DNA of 64,000 bases from Streptomyces sp. MBT65 (GTDB lineage: Bacteria; Actinomycetota; Actinomycetes; Streptomycetales; Streptomycetaceae). Location: NCBI RefSeq assembly GCF_016612545.1, contig NZ_JAENRY010000016.1, positions 1 to 64,000 on the forward strand. The letters are read 5' to 3'. Below, in pieces: positions 26,862-35,023 of the stretch. Every line of letters starts with the position of its first letter. Positions within the stretch are counted from its first letter, which is position 1. The notes beneath the pieces are model-generated. The model saw only the letters and a program-made list of their open reading frames with translations, made no database searches and had not been told where the DNA came from. Position numbers and translations under genes: made by a program.

Positions 26862-28070
26862 TTAGAGGAGGCCGTGGCGGGGTGGCCTGATGCCGTTCAG
26901 CACATAGCGGCCGATGTGCTGGATCTTCCAGCGGGCCGGGTCGTGCAGCGTGTGCGTGCGGGCGTCCCGCCAATGCCGGTGCAGGTTCAGCGAGTTGAGC
27001 GCCGAGCGCGTCCCCGACACCTCGAACAGCGCGCCCGCCACCTCCACGGCGGCCTGCGCCGCGTACACCTTGGCGGCCGCCACCGCGATGGACGCATCCG
27101 CCGCCGAGTCGTCGCTCAGGTCGGCGCGCGCGGCGTCCACGGCGCGGGCCGCCTGGATCAGCAGGGCCTCGGACGCCCTTACCTGGAGAGCGAGTTCACC
27201 GAACCGCTGGATCAGCAGCGGGTCCTCGGCGGCGGTCTCGACCCCGCTCTCGAACCAGGGCCGGCTCTTCGTCCGGACGAACTCGGCGGCCTCGGCCAGC
27301 GCTCCCCCGGCGATCCCGGCATCGATAGCGGCGTGCAGCAACTGGGCCACGGCGCCGTGGAGTTGGGGACCTTCGAAGGTGAGGTGGTGGGGCAGGACCC
27401 GGTCGACGGGGACGGCGACCGCCTCCAGCCTGACCGTGCCGCTGGCCGTCGTGCGCTGGCCCATGCCGTCCCAGTCGTCGACGACCGTGACGCCCTCGGC
27501 GTCGCGCGGGACGTAGGCGACATGGAGGTTGTCGTCGTCGGTGCGGGCGAGGACGGGGATCCAGTCGGCGAAGAGGGCTCCGGTGGAGTAGTGCTTGACG
27601 CCGGTCAGTTCGTACGAGCCGTCGGGCTGAAGTGTCAGCCGGGTGCGGATGTCCTGGACGTGCTTGGTGCCGGCCTCCGACTGGGCGTTGCCGAAGCGAC
27701 GGCCGGCGAGCAGTTCGGTGAAGAAGAACTTCTGCTGGTCCGCGGTGCCCTGACGGCGAATCACATTGACATAGGCGAAGTGGCTCTGCGGGATCTGGGC
27801 GAGGCTGCCGTCTGCGGAGCCGAGGAGGCGGAAGATCTCGGCGAGGGTCTGCGCGCTGACGTCGGCGCCGCCGTACTCGGCTGGCACGGTGACGGCGAGC
27901 AGTCCGGAGCCGGAGAGCCGGTCCAACTCGGCGCGCGGGAGCCTGCGTTCGGTGTCGCGGGCGGAGGCACCGGCCCGGAACTCGTCGGCCAGCGCGGCGG
28001 CGAGTGCCAGGGCCTCGGCGTCGTCGGCGATCACATGGGCGGTTTTGCCGGTGGTCCCGTGGTCGGTCAT
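26862..28070 (-). CDS. Flavin-dependent MsuC/SfnB-like sulfur-acquisition oxidoreductase
   Basis: A 402-residue acyl-CoA dehydrogenase-fold protein with LSGSGLLAVTVPAEYGGADVSAQTLAEIFRLLGSADGSLAQIPQSHFAYVNVIRRQG, FGNAQSEAGTKHVQDIRTRLTLQPDGSYELTGVKHYSTGALFADWIPV and the ending RTHTLHDPARWKIQHIGRYVLNG. The RDARTHTLHDP signature is shared with DszC, SfnB and MsuC, which are FMNH2-dependent oxygenases acting on organosulfur compounds. Its place between an FMN reductase and SsuD suggests methanesulfinate to methanesulfonate oxidation (MsuC role). SfnB is the alternative. Confidence 0.85.
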   Translation of the reverse strand: MTDHGTTGKTAHVIADDAEALALAAALADEFRAGASARDTERRLPRAELDRLSGSGLLAVTVPAEYGGADVSAQTLAEIFRLLGSADGSLAQIPQSHFAYVNVIRRQGTADQQKFFFTELLAGRRFGNAQSEAGTKHVQDIRTRLTLQPDGSYELTGVKHYSTGALFADWIPVLARTDDDNLHVAYVPRDAEGVTVVDDWDGMGQRTTASGTVRLEAVAVPVDRVLPHHLTFEGPQLHGAVAQLLHAAIDAGIAGGALAEAAEFVRTKSRPWFESGVETAAEDPLLIQRFGELALQVRASEALLIQAARAVDAARADLSDDSAADASIAVAAAKVYAAQAAVEVAGALFEVSGTRSALNSLNLHRHWRDARTHTLHDPARWKIQHIGRYVLNGIRPPRHGLL

Positions 28071-28075
28071 GGTGG

Positions 28076-28630
28076 TCAGCCCGCCGCTGCCAGGAGCGGG
28101 GTCCGGCCGAGGGCCGCCGAGAACTGGTCAACCACCTGGGTGAGCGCCTCGGTGGCGGCCGGGGCGACGGTGAGCGAGCCGTCCTCGTGGGCGGTGATGT
28201 CCTTGTCGAGGGTGAACCAGCCCTGCACTATGTGGGCCGCGCCCATGGAGTTCAGCACCGGGCGGAGCGCGTAGTCGATCGCCAGCACATGTGCGGTGGA
28301 CCCGCCCGTGGCGAGCGGCAGCACGGTCTTGCCGGTGAGTGCGTACTGCGGGAGCAGGTCGAGCAGCGCCTTGAGGACTCCGGAGTAGGAGGCCTTGTAG
28401 ACGGGGGTGCCCACGACGACCCCGTCGGCGCGGGCGAACAGTTCGGTGGCCTCGACGATGGCCGGGTGGCGGAAGTCCGCGCCGAGCAGCGCCTCGGCGG
28501 GGACGGTGCGCACGTCGAGCGGGATCACCTCGTGCCCATGGGCGATCAGCCGCTTGTCCAGATGGCGCAGGAGCCGGTTGGTGCGGGAGGAGACGGAGGG
28601 GCTGCCGGAGACGGACAGGACGGTGGCCAT
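28076..28630 (-). CDS. NAD(P)H-dependent FMN reductase (SsuE/MsuE type)
   Basis: A 184-residue flavodoxin-like reductase from MATVLSVSGSPSVSSRTNRLLRHLDKRLIAHGHEVIPLDV. Its GTPVYKASYSGVLKALLDLLPQYALTGKTVLPLATGGSTAHVLAIDYALRPVL segment is diagnostic of the SsuE/MsuE group. It would supply FMNH2 to the three flavin oxygenases encoded around it. It ends 6 bp before the start of the MsuC/SfnB-like gene, a tight operon junction. The ATG at 28630 follows AAAGAGGACCC. Confidence 0.92.
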   Translation of the reverse strand: MATVLSVSGSPSVSSRTNRLLRHLDKRLIAHGHEVIPLDVRTVPAEALLGADFRHPAIVEATELFARADGVVVGTPVYKASYSGVLKALLDLLPQYALTGKTVLPLATGGSTAHVLAIDYALRPVLNSMGAAHIVQGWFTLDKDITAHEDGSLTVAPAATEALTQVVDQFSAALGRTPLLAAAG

Positions 28631-28661
28631 GGGTCCTCTTTCTGGTCTGCTGCGGGGGCGA

Positions 28662-29777
28662 TCAGGCGTGCGCGGAGACGGACTCGGTGTCCGGGAGTCG
28701 GGCCTCCAGTTCACGCACCAGCGGCAGCACCCGCTTGCCGAAGTACTCCACCTCCTCGTGGTAGTGCAGGAAGCCGAGCAGGAGAAGGTCGACGCCCAAC
28801 TTCCGGTAGGCGACGATGTGTTCGGCGATCTGCTCCGGGGTGCCGATGAGCCCCGTACGGAAGCCGTCGTTGTACTGCACGAGGTCCTCGAACGTGGAGT
28901 CCTGCCACATGCCCTTGCCGTCGGCCGAGGACTGCCCGGCCTGCTTCACCGCGGCCCCGAATCCCTCGACGGCCTCACGGTCGGCCTTGGCGACGATCTC
29001 GCGGAGGGTGTCGCGGGCCTCGGCCTCGGTGTCGCGGGCGATGAGGAAGCCGTTGAGGCCGAACTTCGGTGCGGTGCGACCGACTTGGGCCGCCGAGCGG
29101 CGTACGTCGGCGATCTGCTCGGTGACGCCGTCGAAGTCCTTGCCGTTGGAGAAGTACCAGTCGGAGACGCGGCCGGCCATCGCGCGGGCGGCGGTGGAGT
29201 TGCCGCCCTGGAAGATCTCCGGGTGGGGTCGTTCGGGGGTGTTGAGGGGCTTGGGCTTGAGGGAGAAGTCGCGCAACCGGTAGAAGTCACCGGCGAGTTC
29301 GGTGTGGTCCTCGGTCCAGATCTGGCGCAGGGCCTGGATGAACTCCTCGGAGCGGCGGTAGCGCTCGTCGTGCTCCAGCCAGGGTTCGCCGAGCGCGGTG
29401 AACTCGCCCTTGAACCAGCCGGAGACGACGTTGACGGCGAAGCGGCCGTTCGACAAGTGGTCGGCGGTGGCGCCGAGTTTGGCGAGGACGCCGGGGTGCC
29501 AGAGGCCGGGGTGGACAGCGGCGATGACCTTCAGGCGCTGGGTGGCGAGGAGCAGGGCGAGGCTGAAGCTGGTCGACTCGTGCTGGAACTCGGCGCCGTA
29601 GCTGGCCATGTAGCGGACCTGGCTGAGCGCGTACTCGAAGCCGTTGTTCTCGGCGAGGACCGCGAGTTCGCGGTTGTACTCGTAGCTCCAGTCGGTGCGT
29701 TGCTCGATCTTGCTGGTGACGAGTCCCCCGCTGACGTTGGGGACCCAGTAGGCGAATTTCACGGGCTCGGCGGCCAT
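28662..29777 (-). CDS. sfnG: FMNH2-dependent dimethylsulfone monooxygenase
   Basis: A 371-residue luciferase-like protein; SfnG converts dimethylsulfone to methanesulfinate and formaldehyde. It shows VKFAYWVPNVSGGLVTSKIEQRTDWSYEYNRELAVLAENNGFEYALSQVRYMASYGAEFQHESTSFSLALLLATQ, the SfnG-specific start, and VVSGWFKGEFTALGEPWLEHDERYRRSEEFI. The ATG at 29777 has GGAG 7 nt upstream, and this GGAG can pair with a CTCC 10-13 nt before it. It is the first structural gene of the operon, 31 bp before the FMN reductase. Confidence 0.92.
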   Translation of the reverse strand: MAAEPVKFAYWVPNVSGGLVTSKIEQRTDWSYEYNRELAVLAENNGFEYALSQVRYMASYGAEFQHESTSFSLALLLATQRLKVIAAVHPGLWHPGVLAKLGATADHLSNGRFAVNVVSGWFKGEFTALGEPWLEHDERYRRSEEFIQALRQIWTEDHTELAGDFYRLRDFSLKPKPLNTPERPHPEIFQGGNSTAARAMAGRVSDWYFSNGKDFDGVTEQIADVRRSAAQVGRTAPKFGLNGFLIARDTEAEARDTLREIVAKADREAVEGFGAAVKQAGQSSADGKGMWQDSTFEDLVQYNDGFRTGLIGTPEQIAEHIVAYRKLGVDLLLLGFLHYHEEVEYFGKRVLPLVRELEARLPDTESVSAHA

Positions 29778-29783
29778 GCGGAA

Positions 29784-29855
29784 CTCCTGTTGCGGAGAGT
29801 TTTCGGGCACGCCGAATTCCGGGCACACGAAACGGCGTGCGAAAGAACGGAATTC
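29784..29855 (-). promoter_or_regulatory. Leader RNA with competing hairpins before sfnG (attenuator-like)
   Basis: In transcript order four arms occur. Arm 1 is GAATTCCG (29855-29848) and arm 2 is GCACGCCG (29840-29833). Arm 1' is CGGAATTC (29821-29814) and arm 2' is CGGCGTGC (29814-29807). Pairs 1:1' and 2:2' are perfect 8-bp complements in interleaved 1-2-1'-2' order sharing one base, so they compete. Further down, CTCC (29797-29794) can pair with the sfnG Shine-Dalgarno GGAG (29787-29784). This looks like control coupled to translation of the leader peptide. No U-tract is present, so the exit step may be translational or Rho-dependent. Confidence 0.6.
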
Positions 29856-29905
29856 AGGCGGGGAGGAAGAGACGGCGGCGGATCACAGGACGGACGTGAC
29901 GGGGA

Positions 29906-29989
29906 TCAGGCCGCGGTGCAACAGGAGGCGCTGGAGACGCGCGCGAGGTCGACGTGGCGTCGCCGCGTGAGGTCCAGTCGCATCATCAT
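29906..29989 (-). CDS. Sulfur-operon leader peptide, 27 aa
   Basis: Three ATG codons in a row open a 27-residue frame: MMMRLDLTRRRHVDLARVSS, then ASCCTAA. It matches the actinobacterial leader-peptide pattern RRHVDLxRVxSA with two adjacent Cys codons near the end, known upstream of sulfur-assimilation genes. Ribosome stalling at the paired Cys codons when cysteine is scarce would report sulfur status to the hairpins at 29807-29855. It lies 128 nt before sfnG. Confidence 0.85.
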   Translation of the reverse strand: MMMRLDLTRRRHVDLARVSSASCCTAA

Positions 29990-30126
29990 GCCGTCGATCG
30001 TGGCAGCCGTCGGCGTGGAGCGTCAAGGAAAACCCGACCGGTCTCGTATCGCGGACCATTGAATTTCACGAAGGTGTGACAGGGAAACCCTTGAACGGGC
30101 CGGGAAATCGGCCGCATTCTGCGGGC

Positions 30127-31038
30127 ATGCGGACCGAACAACTGGAATACATCGCGGCCGTGACCCGGCTCGGCTCGCTGCGCCGGGCGGCCGAGGAACT
30201 GCGGCTGTCGCAGCCCGCGTTGAGCGAGACCGTGCGCAATCTCGAACGGGAACTCGGCGTCGATCTCCTGGAACGCAAACGGTCCGGCGCGACGATGAGC
30301 GCGGAGGGCCGGGAGCTGCTGCCGAAGATCGTCGATGTGATCGACGCGGTGGACCGACTGCGGGCGGCGGCGGGCGAGCAGCACCGGATCAGCCGAATGG
30401 TGCGGGTGGGCACGGTCAACGCGGCGACCGTGCCACTGCTGCTTCCCGTCGTGCACGCCTTCCGTGCCTCGCATCCGCTGACCCAGGTCGAGGTGGTCGG
30501 CGCGCAGCAGACGGACATCCACCGGGCGCTGTCGGAGGGCGGGTTCGATCTGGGGCTGGTCAATCACCTCGACGGCGACGACATGCCGGCCGACTTCGAG
30601 TCCACGGAACTGCTGTCGGGGCTGCCGGTGGTGTGTGTGCGTCCCGACAGTCCGCTGGCGTCCCGCACGACCGTGACGGTGGACGACCTCCTCACCGAGC
30701 CGCTGATCGGTATGCGTTCCGGCTATGTGATGCACCGCTATGTCCACCGGCTGCTCGATGGGCGGGGTCCCGCCTTCGCCTACTCGACCGACGGCGCCGA
30801 GATGGGCAAGCTCATGGTCGCCGAGGGCCTCGGCGTGACGGTCCTGCCCGACTTCAGCGTGGTCGGGGACCCGCTGGAGCGGCTCGGCGCGATCACCTAC
30901 CGCCCGATCGCGGGCGCCACGGCCCGCGTCCTGCTGATGCTGCGCCGACGCCGCGCGGAATCCGTACCGCAGGCGGCCGGGGATCTCCACGAGGCGTTCG
31001 TACGCCGGGCACGGGAGCTGGGCGAGGCGCGCGCCTGA
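30127..31038 (+). CDS. LysR-family regulator divergent from the sulfur operon
   Basis: A 303-residue protein: HTH at residues 1-60 (MRTEQLEYIAAVTRLGSLRRAAEELRLSQPALSETVRNLERELGVDLLERKRSGATMS), then an effector domain from VRVGTVNAATVPLLLPVVHAFRASHPLTQVEVV. It diverges from the leader peptide with 137 bp between starts; LysR proteins such as Cbl/CysB fill the same role in enterobacteria. It probably activates sfnG and its followers under sulfur limitation, but the ligand is not visible. Confidence 0.9.
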   Translation: MRTEQLEYIAAVTRLGSLRRAAEELRLSQPALSETVRNLERELGVDLLERKRSGATMSAEGRELLPKIVDVIDAVDRLRAAAGEQHRISRMVRVGTVNAATVPLLLPVVHAFRASHPLTQVEVVGAQQTDIHRALSEGGFDLGLVNHLDGDDMPADFESTELLSGLPVVCVRPDSPLASRTTVTVDDLLTEPLIGMRSGYVMHRYVHRLLDGRGPAFAYSTDGAEMGKLMVAEGLGVTVLPDFSVVGDPLERLGAITYRPIAGATARVLLMLRRRRAESVPQAAGDLHEAFVRRARELGEARA

Positions 31039-31084
31039 GGCTGCCGGGACCTACCCGACGACTCCGGTCCGGCGATTCCCGGCG

Positions 31085-31423
31085 GCGCCCGGAGAACGGC
31101 CGACCGGGGCAGACCTCGCGCCTGGAGAACACCGGGCGGGGTCAGAACTCAGGCCCGGGGACCAGCCGGACGGGGCCAGCCCTCACACCCGGAGAACAGC
31201 CGGACGGGGTCAGAACTCACGCCCGGAGAACAGCCGGACGGGCCCAGGCCTCACACCCGGAGGATGGACGGGACAGGTCAGACGTCCGCATCCGATGGAC
31301 GGCCGCGCGGGCCATACCTCCACACCTGGTGAACGGACGGGCGAGGTAAGTCCTCCACACCCAATAGACGACCACGCGGGTCGGATCCCCCACCCGCTGG
31401 ACGGCCGCGCAAGCTCAGTCCTC
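31085..31423. repeat. Degenerate 33-35 bp tandem repeat, ten copies
   Basis: It fills most of the 376-bp interval between the LysR stop and the small gene at 31415. Units begin at 31085, 31118, 31151, 31185, 31219, 31253, 31287, 31322, 31357 and 31392. Core pattern: ACACCCGGAGAACAGCCGG followed by ACGGGGTCAGAACTC. Units 4 and 5 are nearly identical and the edges are degraded. The length is mostly not a multiple of three (34-35 bp), so it is not a coding repeat. The last unit overlaps the 3' end of the small gene. Confidence 0.85.
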
Positions 31424-31582
31424 GTCGCCCACCGGGACCACCACGAGGAACGCGTCGGACTTCAGGTCCATGACGACCCTGGCGGGCTGACCCTCGGCGC
31501 GGCGTCGTGCCGCGAACTCCTCGGCGGGCCATGATCCGCGCGGAGCCCCCGCCGGAAACCGCTCCAACACCTTCGCGCCCAT
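31415..31582 (-). CDS. Small conserved hypothetical protein, 55 aa
   Basis: It begins MGAKVLERFPAGAPRGSWPAEEFAARRRAEGQPARVVMD and ends LKSDAFLVVVPVGDED. The GSWPAEEFAARRRAEG core followed by VVMDL...FLVVV reads like a compact folded domain I have seen in short streptomycete proteins. No function is known to me. An RBS-like GGAGG lies 11 nt upstream of ATG 31582, rather far. Its last three codons lie in the tandem repeat. Confidence 0.5.
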   Translation of the reverse strand: MGAKVLERFPAGAPRGSWPAEEFAARRRAEGQPARVVMDLKSDAFLVVVPVGDED

Positions 31583-31784
31583 GTCCGCAGACACCTCCAG
31601 CAACGATCCTCGTCTCCCCACGGGAGCCGTCGTACCTGTTCACCTGCCCGCGATCGACTCCCGCATGCCACCTGCCTCGCCGCGCCGGGAGCACGTACGT
31701 CCGTCGGGTGACAGCCGCATCCGCCGGGCGCTTCGGACCGGAAGCACCTCACGCCCCCTTCTCCCGTCTCCCGGAGCGCACACC

Positions 31785-33158
31785 ATGAACGTCTCGGTCG
31801 TCCTGTTCACCTCGGACCTGCGTCTGCACGACCATCCCCCGCTGCGCGCCGCCGCCGAGGCCCGCCAGGTGGTCCCCCTGTTCGTCCGCGACCGGGGTGT
31901 GACGGACACCGGGTTCGCCGTGCCGAACCGGCTGGCGTTCCTCGCCGACTGTCTGCGCGATCTCGACGCGGGCCTGCGCGAACGGGGCGGCCGGCTGGTG
32001 GTCCGGTCCGGTGACGTCGTCGCCGAGGTGTGCAAGGTGGCCGTCGAGACGGACGCCGACGAGGTGCACATGGCGGCGGACGTCAGCGGCTTCGCGCGGC
32101 GGCGCGAGCAACGGCTCAGGCGGGCGCTGGAGGCGGAGGGCCGACGCCTGCACGTCCATGACACCGTGACGACGGCCGTCGCGCCCGGCGCGGTGACCCC
32201 GGCCTCCTCGGACCACTTCGCGGTCTTCACGCCGTACTACCGGCAGTGGTCCGGACAGCAACGGCGCGCCCCGCTCGCCGCACCGCGCACCGTGCGGGTC
32301 CCGGACGGTGTCGGTTCCGAGGAACTGCCCGTGCGCGACGGGGTAGTTGGGCTGTCTCCGGGCCTGGCGACCGGCGGGGAGACCGAGGGCCGCAGGCTGC
32401 TGACCCGGTGGCTGCGCAACGGCATCGCCGACTACGAGGACCTGCACGACGCCCTGGCCGCGGACGCCACCTCCCACCTCTCGCCCCATCTCCACTTCGG
32501 CACCCTCTCCCCCGTCGAACTGGTCCATCGGGCACGGCAGTTGGCAGGTCCGGGCGCCGAGGCCTTCGTACGGCAGCTCGCGTGGCGGGACTTCCATCGC
32601 CAGGTGCTGGCGGCCCGGCCGGCGGCCGCCGGCGTCGACTACCGTACGAAACACGACCGTTGGCGGTCGGAGCACGCGGCCCGCGAGGACATCGCGGCCT
32701 GGAAGGAGGGCCGTACCGGCTATCCGCTGATCGACGCGGCGATGCGCCAACTGCGCCACGAGGGCTGGATGCACAACCGGGGACGCCTGCTCACGGCGAG
32801 CTTCCTCACCAAGACGCTCTACGTCGACTGGCGGGTGGGCGCCCGGTACTTCCTCGACCTCCTGGTCGACGGCGATGTGGCCAACAACCAGCTCAACTGG
32901 CAGTGGATGGCGGGCACCGGCACCGACTCGCGCCCCAACCGCGTGCTCAACCCCCTCACCCAGGCCAAGCGGTACGACCAGGACGGCGCGTACGTCCGCC
33001 GTTGGGTGCCCGAACTCGCCGAGATCGAGGGGCCGTTGGTGCACGAGCCGTGGAAACTCAGGGGACTTGACCGTGCGGCGCTCGGCGACTACCCGGATCC
33101 GATCGTCGAACTCGCCGACGGGCTCGCGCGTTTCCGGCTCGGACGGTCAGGCGAGTGA
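31785..33158 (+). CDS. phr: Deoxyribodipyrimidine photolyase
   Basis: A 457-residue class I CPD photolyase that uses FADH- and blue light to split cyclobutane pyrimidine dimers. The N-terminal Rossmann antenna domain (VSVVLFTSDLRLHDHPPLRAA) leads to the FAD domain with RQLAWRDFHRQVL, GYPLIDAAMRQLRHEGWMHNRGRLLTASFLTKTLYVDWRVGARYFLDLLVDGDVANNQLNWQWMAGTGTDSRPNRVLNP. The WMHNR and Trp-tetrad residues are intact. ATG 31785 gives the standard N terminus. The 3' end overlaps the convergent LitR gene by 12 bp. Confidence 0.95.
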   Translation: MNVSVVLFTSDLRLHDHPPLRAAAEARQVVPLFVRDRGVTDTGFAVPNRLAFLADCLRDLDAGLRERGGRLVVRSGDVVAEVCKVAVETDADEVHMAADVSGFARRREQRLRRALEAEGRRLHVHDTVTTAVAPGAVTPASSDHFAVFTPYYRQWSGQQRRAPLAAPRTVRVPDGVGSEELPVRDGVVGLSPGLATGGETEGRRLLTRWLRNGIADYEDLHDALAADATSHLSPHLHFGTLSPVELVHRARQLAGPGAEAFVRQLAWRDFHRQVLAARPAAAGVDYRTKHDRWRSEHAAREDIAAWKEGRTGYPLIDAAMRQLRHEGWMHNRGRLLTASFLTKTLYVDWRVGARYFLDLLVDGDVANNQLNWQWMAGTGTDSRPNRVLNPLTQAKRYDQDGAYVRRWVPELAEIEGPLVHEPWKLRGLDRAALGDYPDPIVELADGLARFRLGRSGE

Positions 33159-34139
33159 GGCCCCGTACGCCCCCGACAGAAGGTCCAAAGCATCGGTGAG
33201 TGTCGCCGGCCGGACCGCACCCCGCGCCGAGGTACCGGACCAGCCGGGGCCGGCCAGCACCACCTTGGGCTGTCGTCGGGCGCCCCGCACTCCCCAACTG
33301 AGGTCGGCGAGGCGCTGGGCCAGCGGTGGGCTCGCCGTGGAGCGCGCCTGCGCCCACAGGACGACGGCCGCCGGCCCCAGTCGCCGCACCGCGGCGGTGA
33401 GCGCCTCGGCGGGTACGGCGGCACCGAACATCCGTGTGGGCAGGCCGAGTTCACCCAGCGCGGCGTTGAGTGCCTCGATCGGCAGGGTGTGCTGTTCGCC
33501 GGGTACGCAGGCCAGGACGACGGGCGAGGCGTCCGGCTGTCGCTCGGGAGGTTCGGGAAGCGGGGTGCGGCGACGCAGCGCGGTGGAGACGTGCCAGGAC
33601 AGCAGGTGCTCCACCTCGACGTAACGGTCCCCGGACGACGCCCACTTGCGCCCCACGGCGTGCAGGGTCGGCACCATCACCTCCTGCCAGGCGGTGACGA
33701 CGCCGTACCGGCCGACGGCATCGGCCAGTTGACGCTCGACGGCCGGTGCGTCGAGGCGGACGGCGGCGCGCGCCAGTCCTCGGCACTCCTGGCGCACATC
33801 CCCGAGGGGCAGCGCGCCGGGAGCCCGTGAGGCTCCGGGCGGCCGGCGCGTCGGCTCCGTGTGCGAACCGGCGGTCGCCTTCGCCTTCCGCGCCGCCTCC
33901 GCGGGCGGCACGCCCGACGAGGTCAGCCGGCACATCGCCTCCAGCAGTGCCACGTCCCGCGAGGTCCAGCGCCGGTGCCGCCCCTCGGCGCGGACCGCGG
34001 GCCCGATGCCGTAGCGACGCTCCCAGGACCGCAGCGTGGTCGGCGCCACGCCCAGCCGGCGGGCCAACGCGCCGGTCGTCAGGGGCACTTCGGCCGCCGG
34101 CCCGTCAGCCGCGTCCCGGTCGGCGGGCAATTCGCTCAT
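33147..34139 (-). CDS. litR: LitR/CarH-type MerR regulator with B12-binding domain
   Basis: A 330-residue protein: MerR HTH at about 18-80 (LTTGALARRLGVAPTTLRSWERRYGIGP), a helical linker domain at 110-195 and a cobalamin-binding-like domain at 200-325. CarH-type light sensors repress in the dark with adenosylcobalamin bound. The upper-ligand region here reads W166-x10-E177-H178, one residue longer than the W-x9-EH I know from CarH, and the cobalt-ligand motif is EQHTLP (His217) instead of DxHxxG. It is divergent from an ECF sigma gene and convergent with phr, as in lit clusters. Start ATG 34139. Confidence 0.85.
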   Translation of the reverse strand: MSELPADRDAADGPAAEVPLTTGALARRLGVAPTTLRSWERRYGIGPAVRAEGRHRRWTSRDVALLEAMCRLTSSGVPPAEAARKAKATAGSHTEPTRRPPGASRAPGALPLGDVRQECRGLARAAVRLDAPAVERQLADAVGRYGVVTAWQEVMVPTLHAVGRKWASSGDRYVEVEHLLSWHVSTALRRRTPLPEPPERQPDASPVVLACVPGEQHTLPIEALNAALGELGLPTRMFGAAVPAEALTAAVRRLGPAAVVLWAQARSTASPPLAQRLADLSWGVRGARRQPKVVLAGPGWSGTSARGAVRPATLTDALDLLSGAYGASLA

Positions 34140-34295
34140 CCGGCGACTATACGACGCAGAAACGATGCGAGTTGATGACCTTGATCCCCGGCTCTCACGA
34201 TGACCGCACCGGGATGTTCCCGGCACACCCGCGAACCGCCGCGGCTCGACGCCCTCGGCCCGGGCGGTCACCGTCCGACGTAAGGAGCCGTCGCC

Positions 34296-34934
34296 ATGAG
34301 CCCCCAGCCCGGCGCCGTCCGCCTGATCCCGGCGGCGGAGTCGCTGACCGACGAGGAGCTGGCCGAGGGGCTGGTGGCGGGCGACGAGGACTGTCTGGCC
34401 GTCGCGTATCACCGCTGGTCGCCGCTGGTGCACACGCTGGCGCGGCGCTCGCTGGGGGACGCCGCGGAGGCCGAGGACGTGACCCAGCAGGTGTTCCTCG
34501 GGGTGTGGCGCGGGCGGCGGGGTTTCCGCCCCGAGCGCGGCGCGATCGGCGGCTGGATCGTCGGCATCGCCCGACGCAGGATCGCCGACGCGCTGTCCGC
34601 CCGCACCCGCCGCCTGTACCTCGTGGCCGCCGCCGGGTCCTCGCTCGCGCTCGACGATCACGCCGCCCGGAGGCCCGAGTCGGCGCTCGACCGCGTCCTG
34701 GTCCTGCGTGAACTGGCCAGGCTGCCCGCGCCGCAGCAGCGGGTTCTGCGGCTGACGTACTACGAGGACCTCACCCAGACCCAGATCGCACGGCGCACCG
34801 GCTGGCCGCTCGGCACGGTCAAGAGCCACGCACGACGCGGGCTGCGCCAGCTGCGCCGCCGCCTCCAGGACGGCGAACAGCCCGATCTCCGCCCACAGGC
34901 CAGATCACCGCATACACCCGATCACTACACATAA
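34296..34934 (+). CDS. ECF sigma factor, LitS-like
   Basis: A 212-residue sigma factor. Region 2 is EGLVAGDEDCLAVAYHRWSPLVHTLARRSLGDAAEAEDVTQQVFLGVWRGRRGFRPERGAIGGWIVGIARRRIADALS. Region 4 is LARLPAPQQRVLRLTYYEDLTQTQIARRTGWPLGTVKSHARRGLRQLRRRL. No anti-sigma gene is adjacent. Divergence from the LitR-type repressor (156 bp apart) mirrors the litR-litS arrangement of light-induced carotenoid regulons, so light-dependent expression is inferred. Phr and the SPW protein are the candidate local targets. RBS GTAAGGAGCC. Confidence 0.88.
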   Translation: MSPQPGAVRLIPAAESLTDEELAEGLVAGDEDCLAVAYHRWSPLVHTLARRSLGDAAEAEDVTQQVFLGVWRGRRGFRPERGAIGGWIVGIARRRIADALSARTRRLYLVAAAGSSLALDDHAARRPESALDRVLVLRELARLPAPQQRVLRLTYYEDLTQTQIARRTGWPLGTVKSHARRGLRQLRRRLQDGEQPDLRPQARSPHTPDHYT

Positions 34935-35023
34935 AGGAGAAATAAGCGCAGAATGGAGTGAAGCGGCTCTTACCGCACACCGCACCAGACGCGGTCAGGC
35001 CAGTAAGTCAAAGGAGACGCATC

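Noticed and set aside
31085..31423. CRISPR array
   Set aside because: The units are contiguous degenerate tandem repeats without unique spacers, and no cas gene is present.
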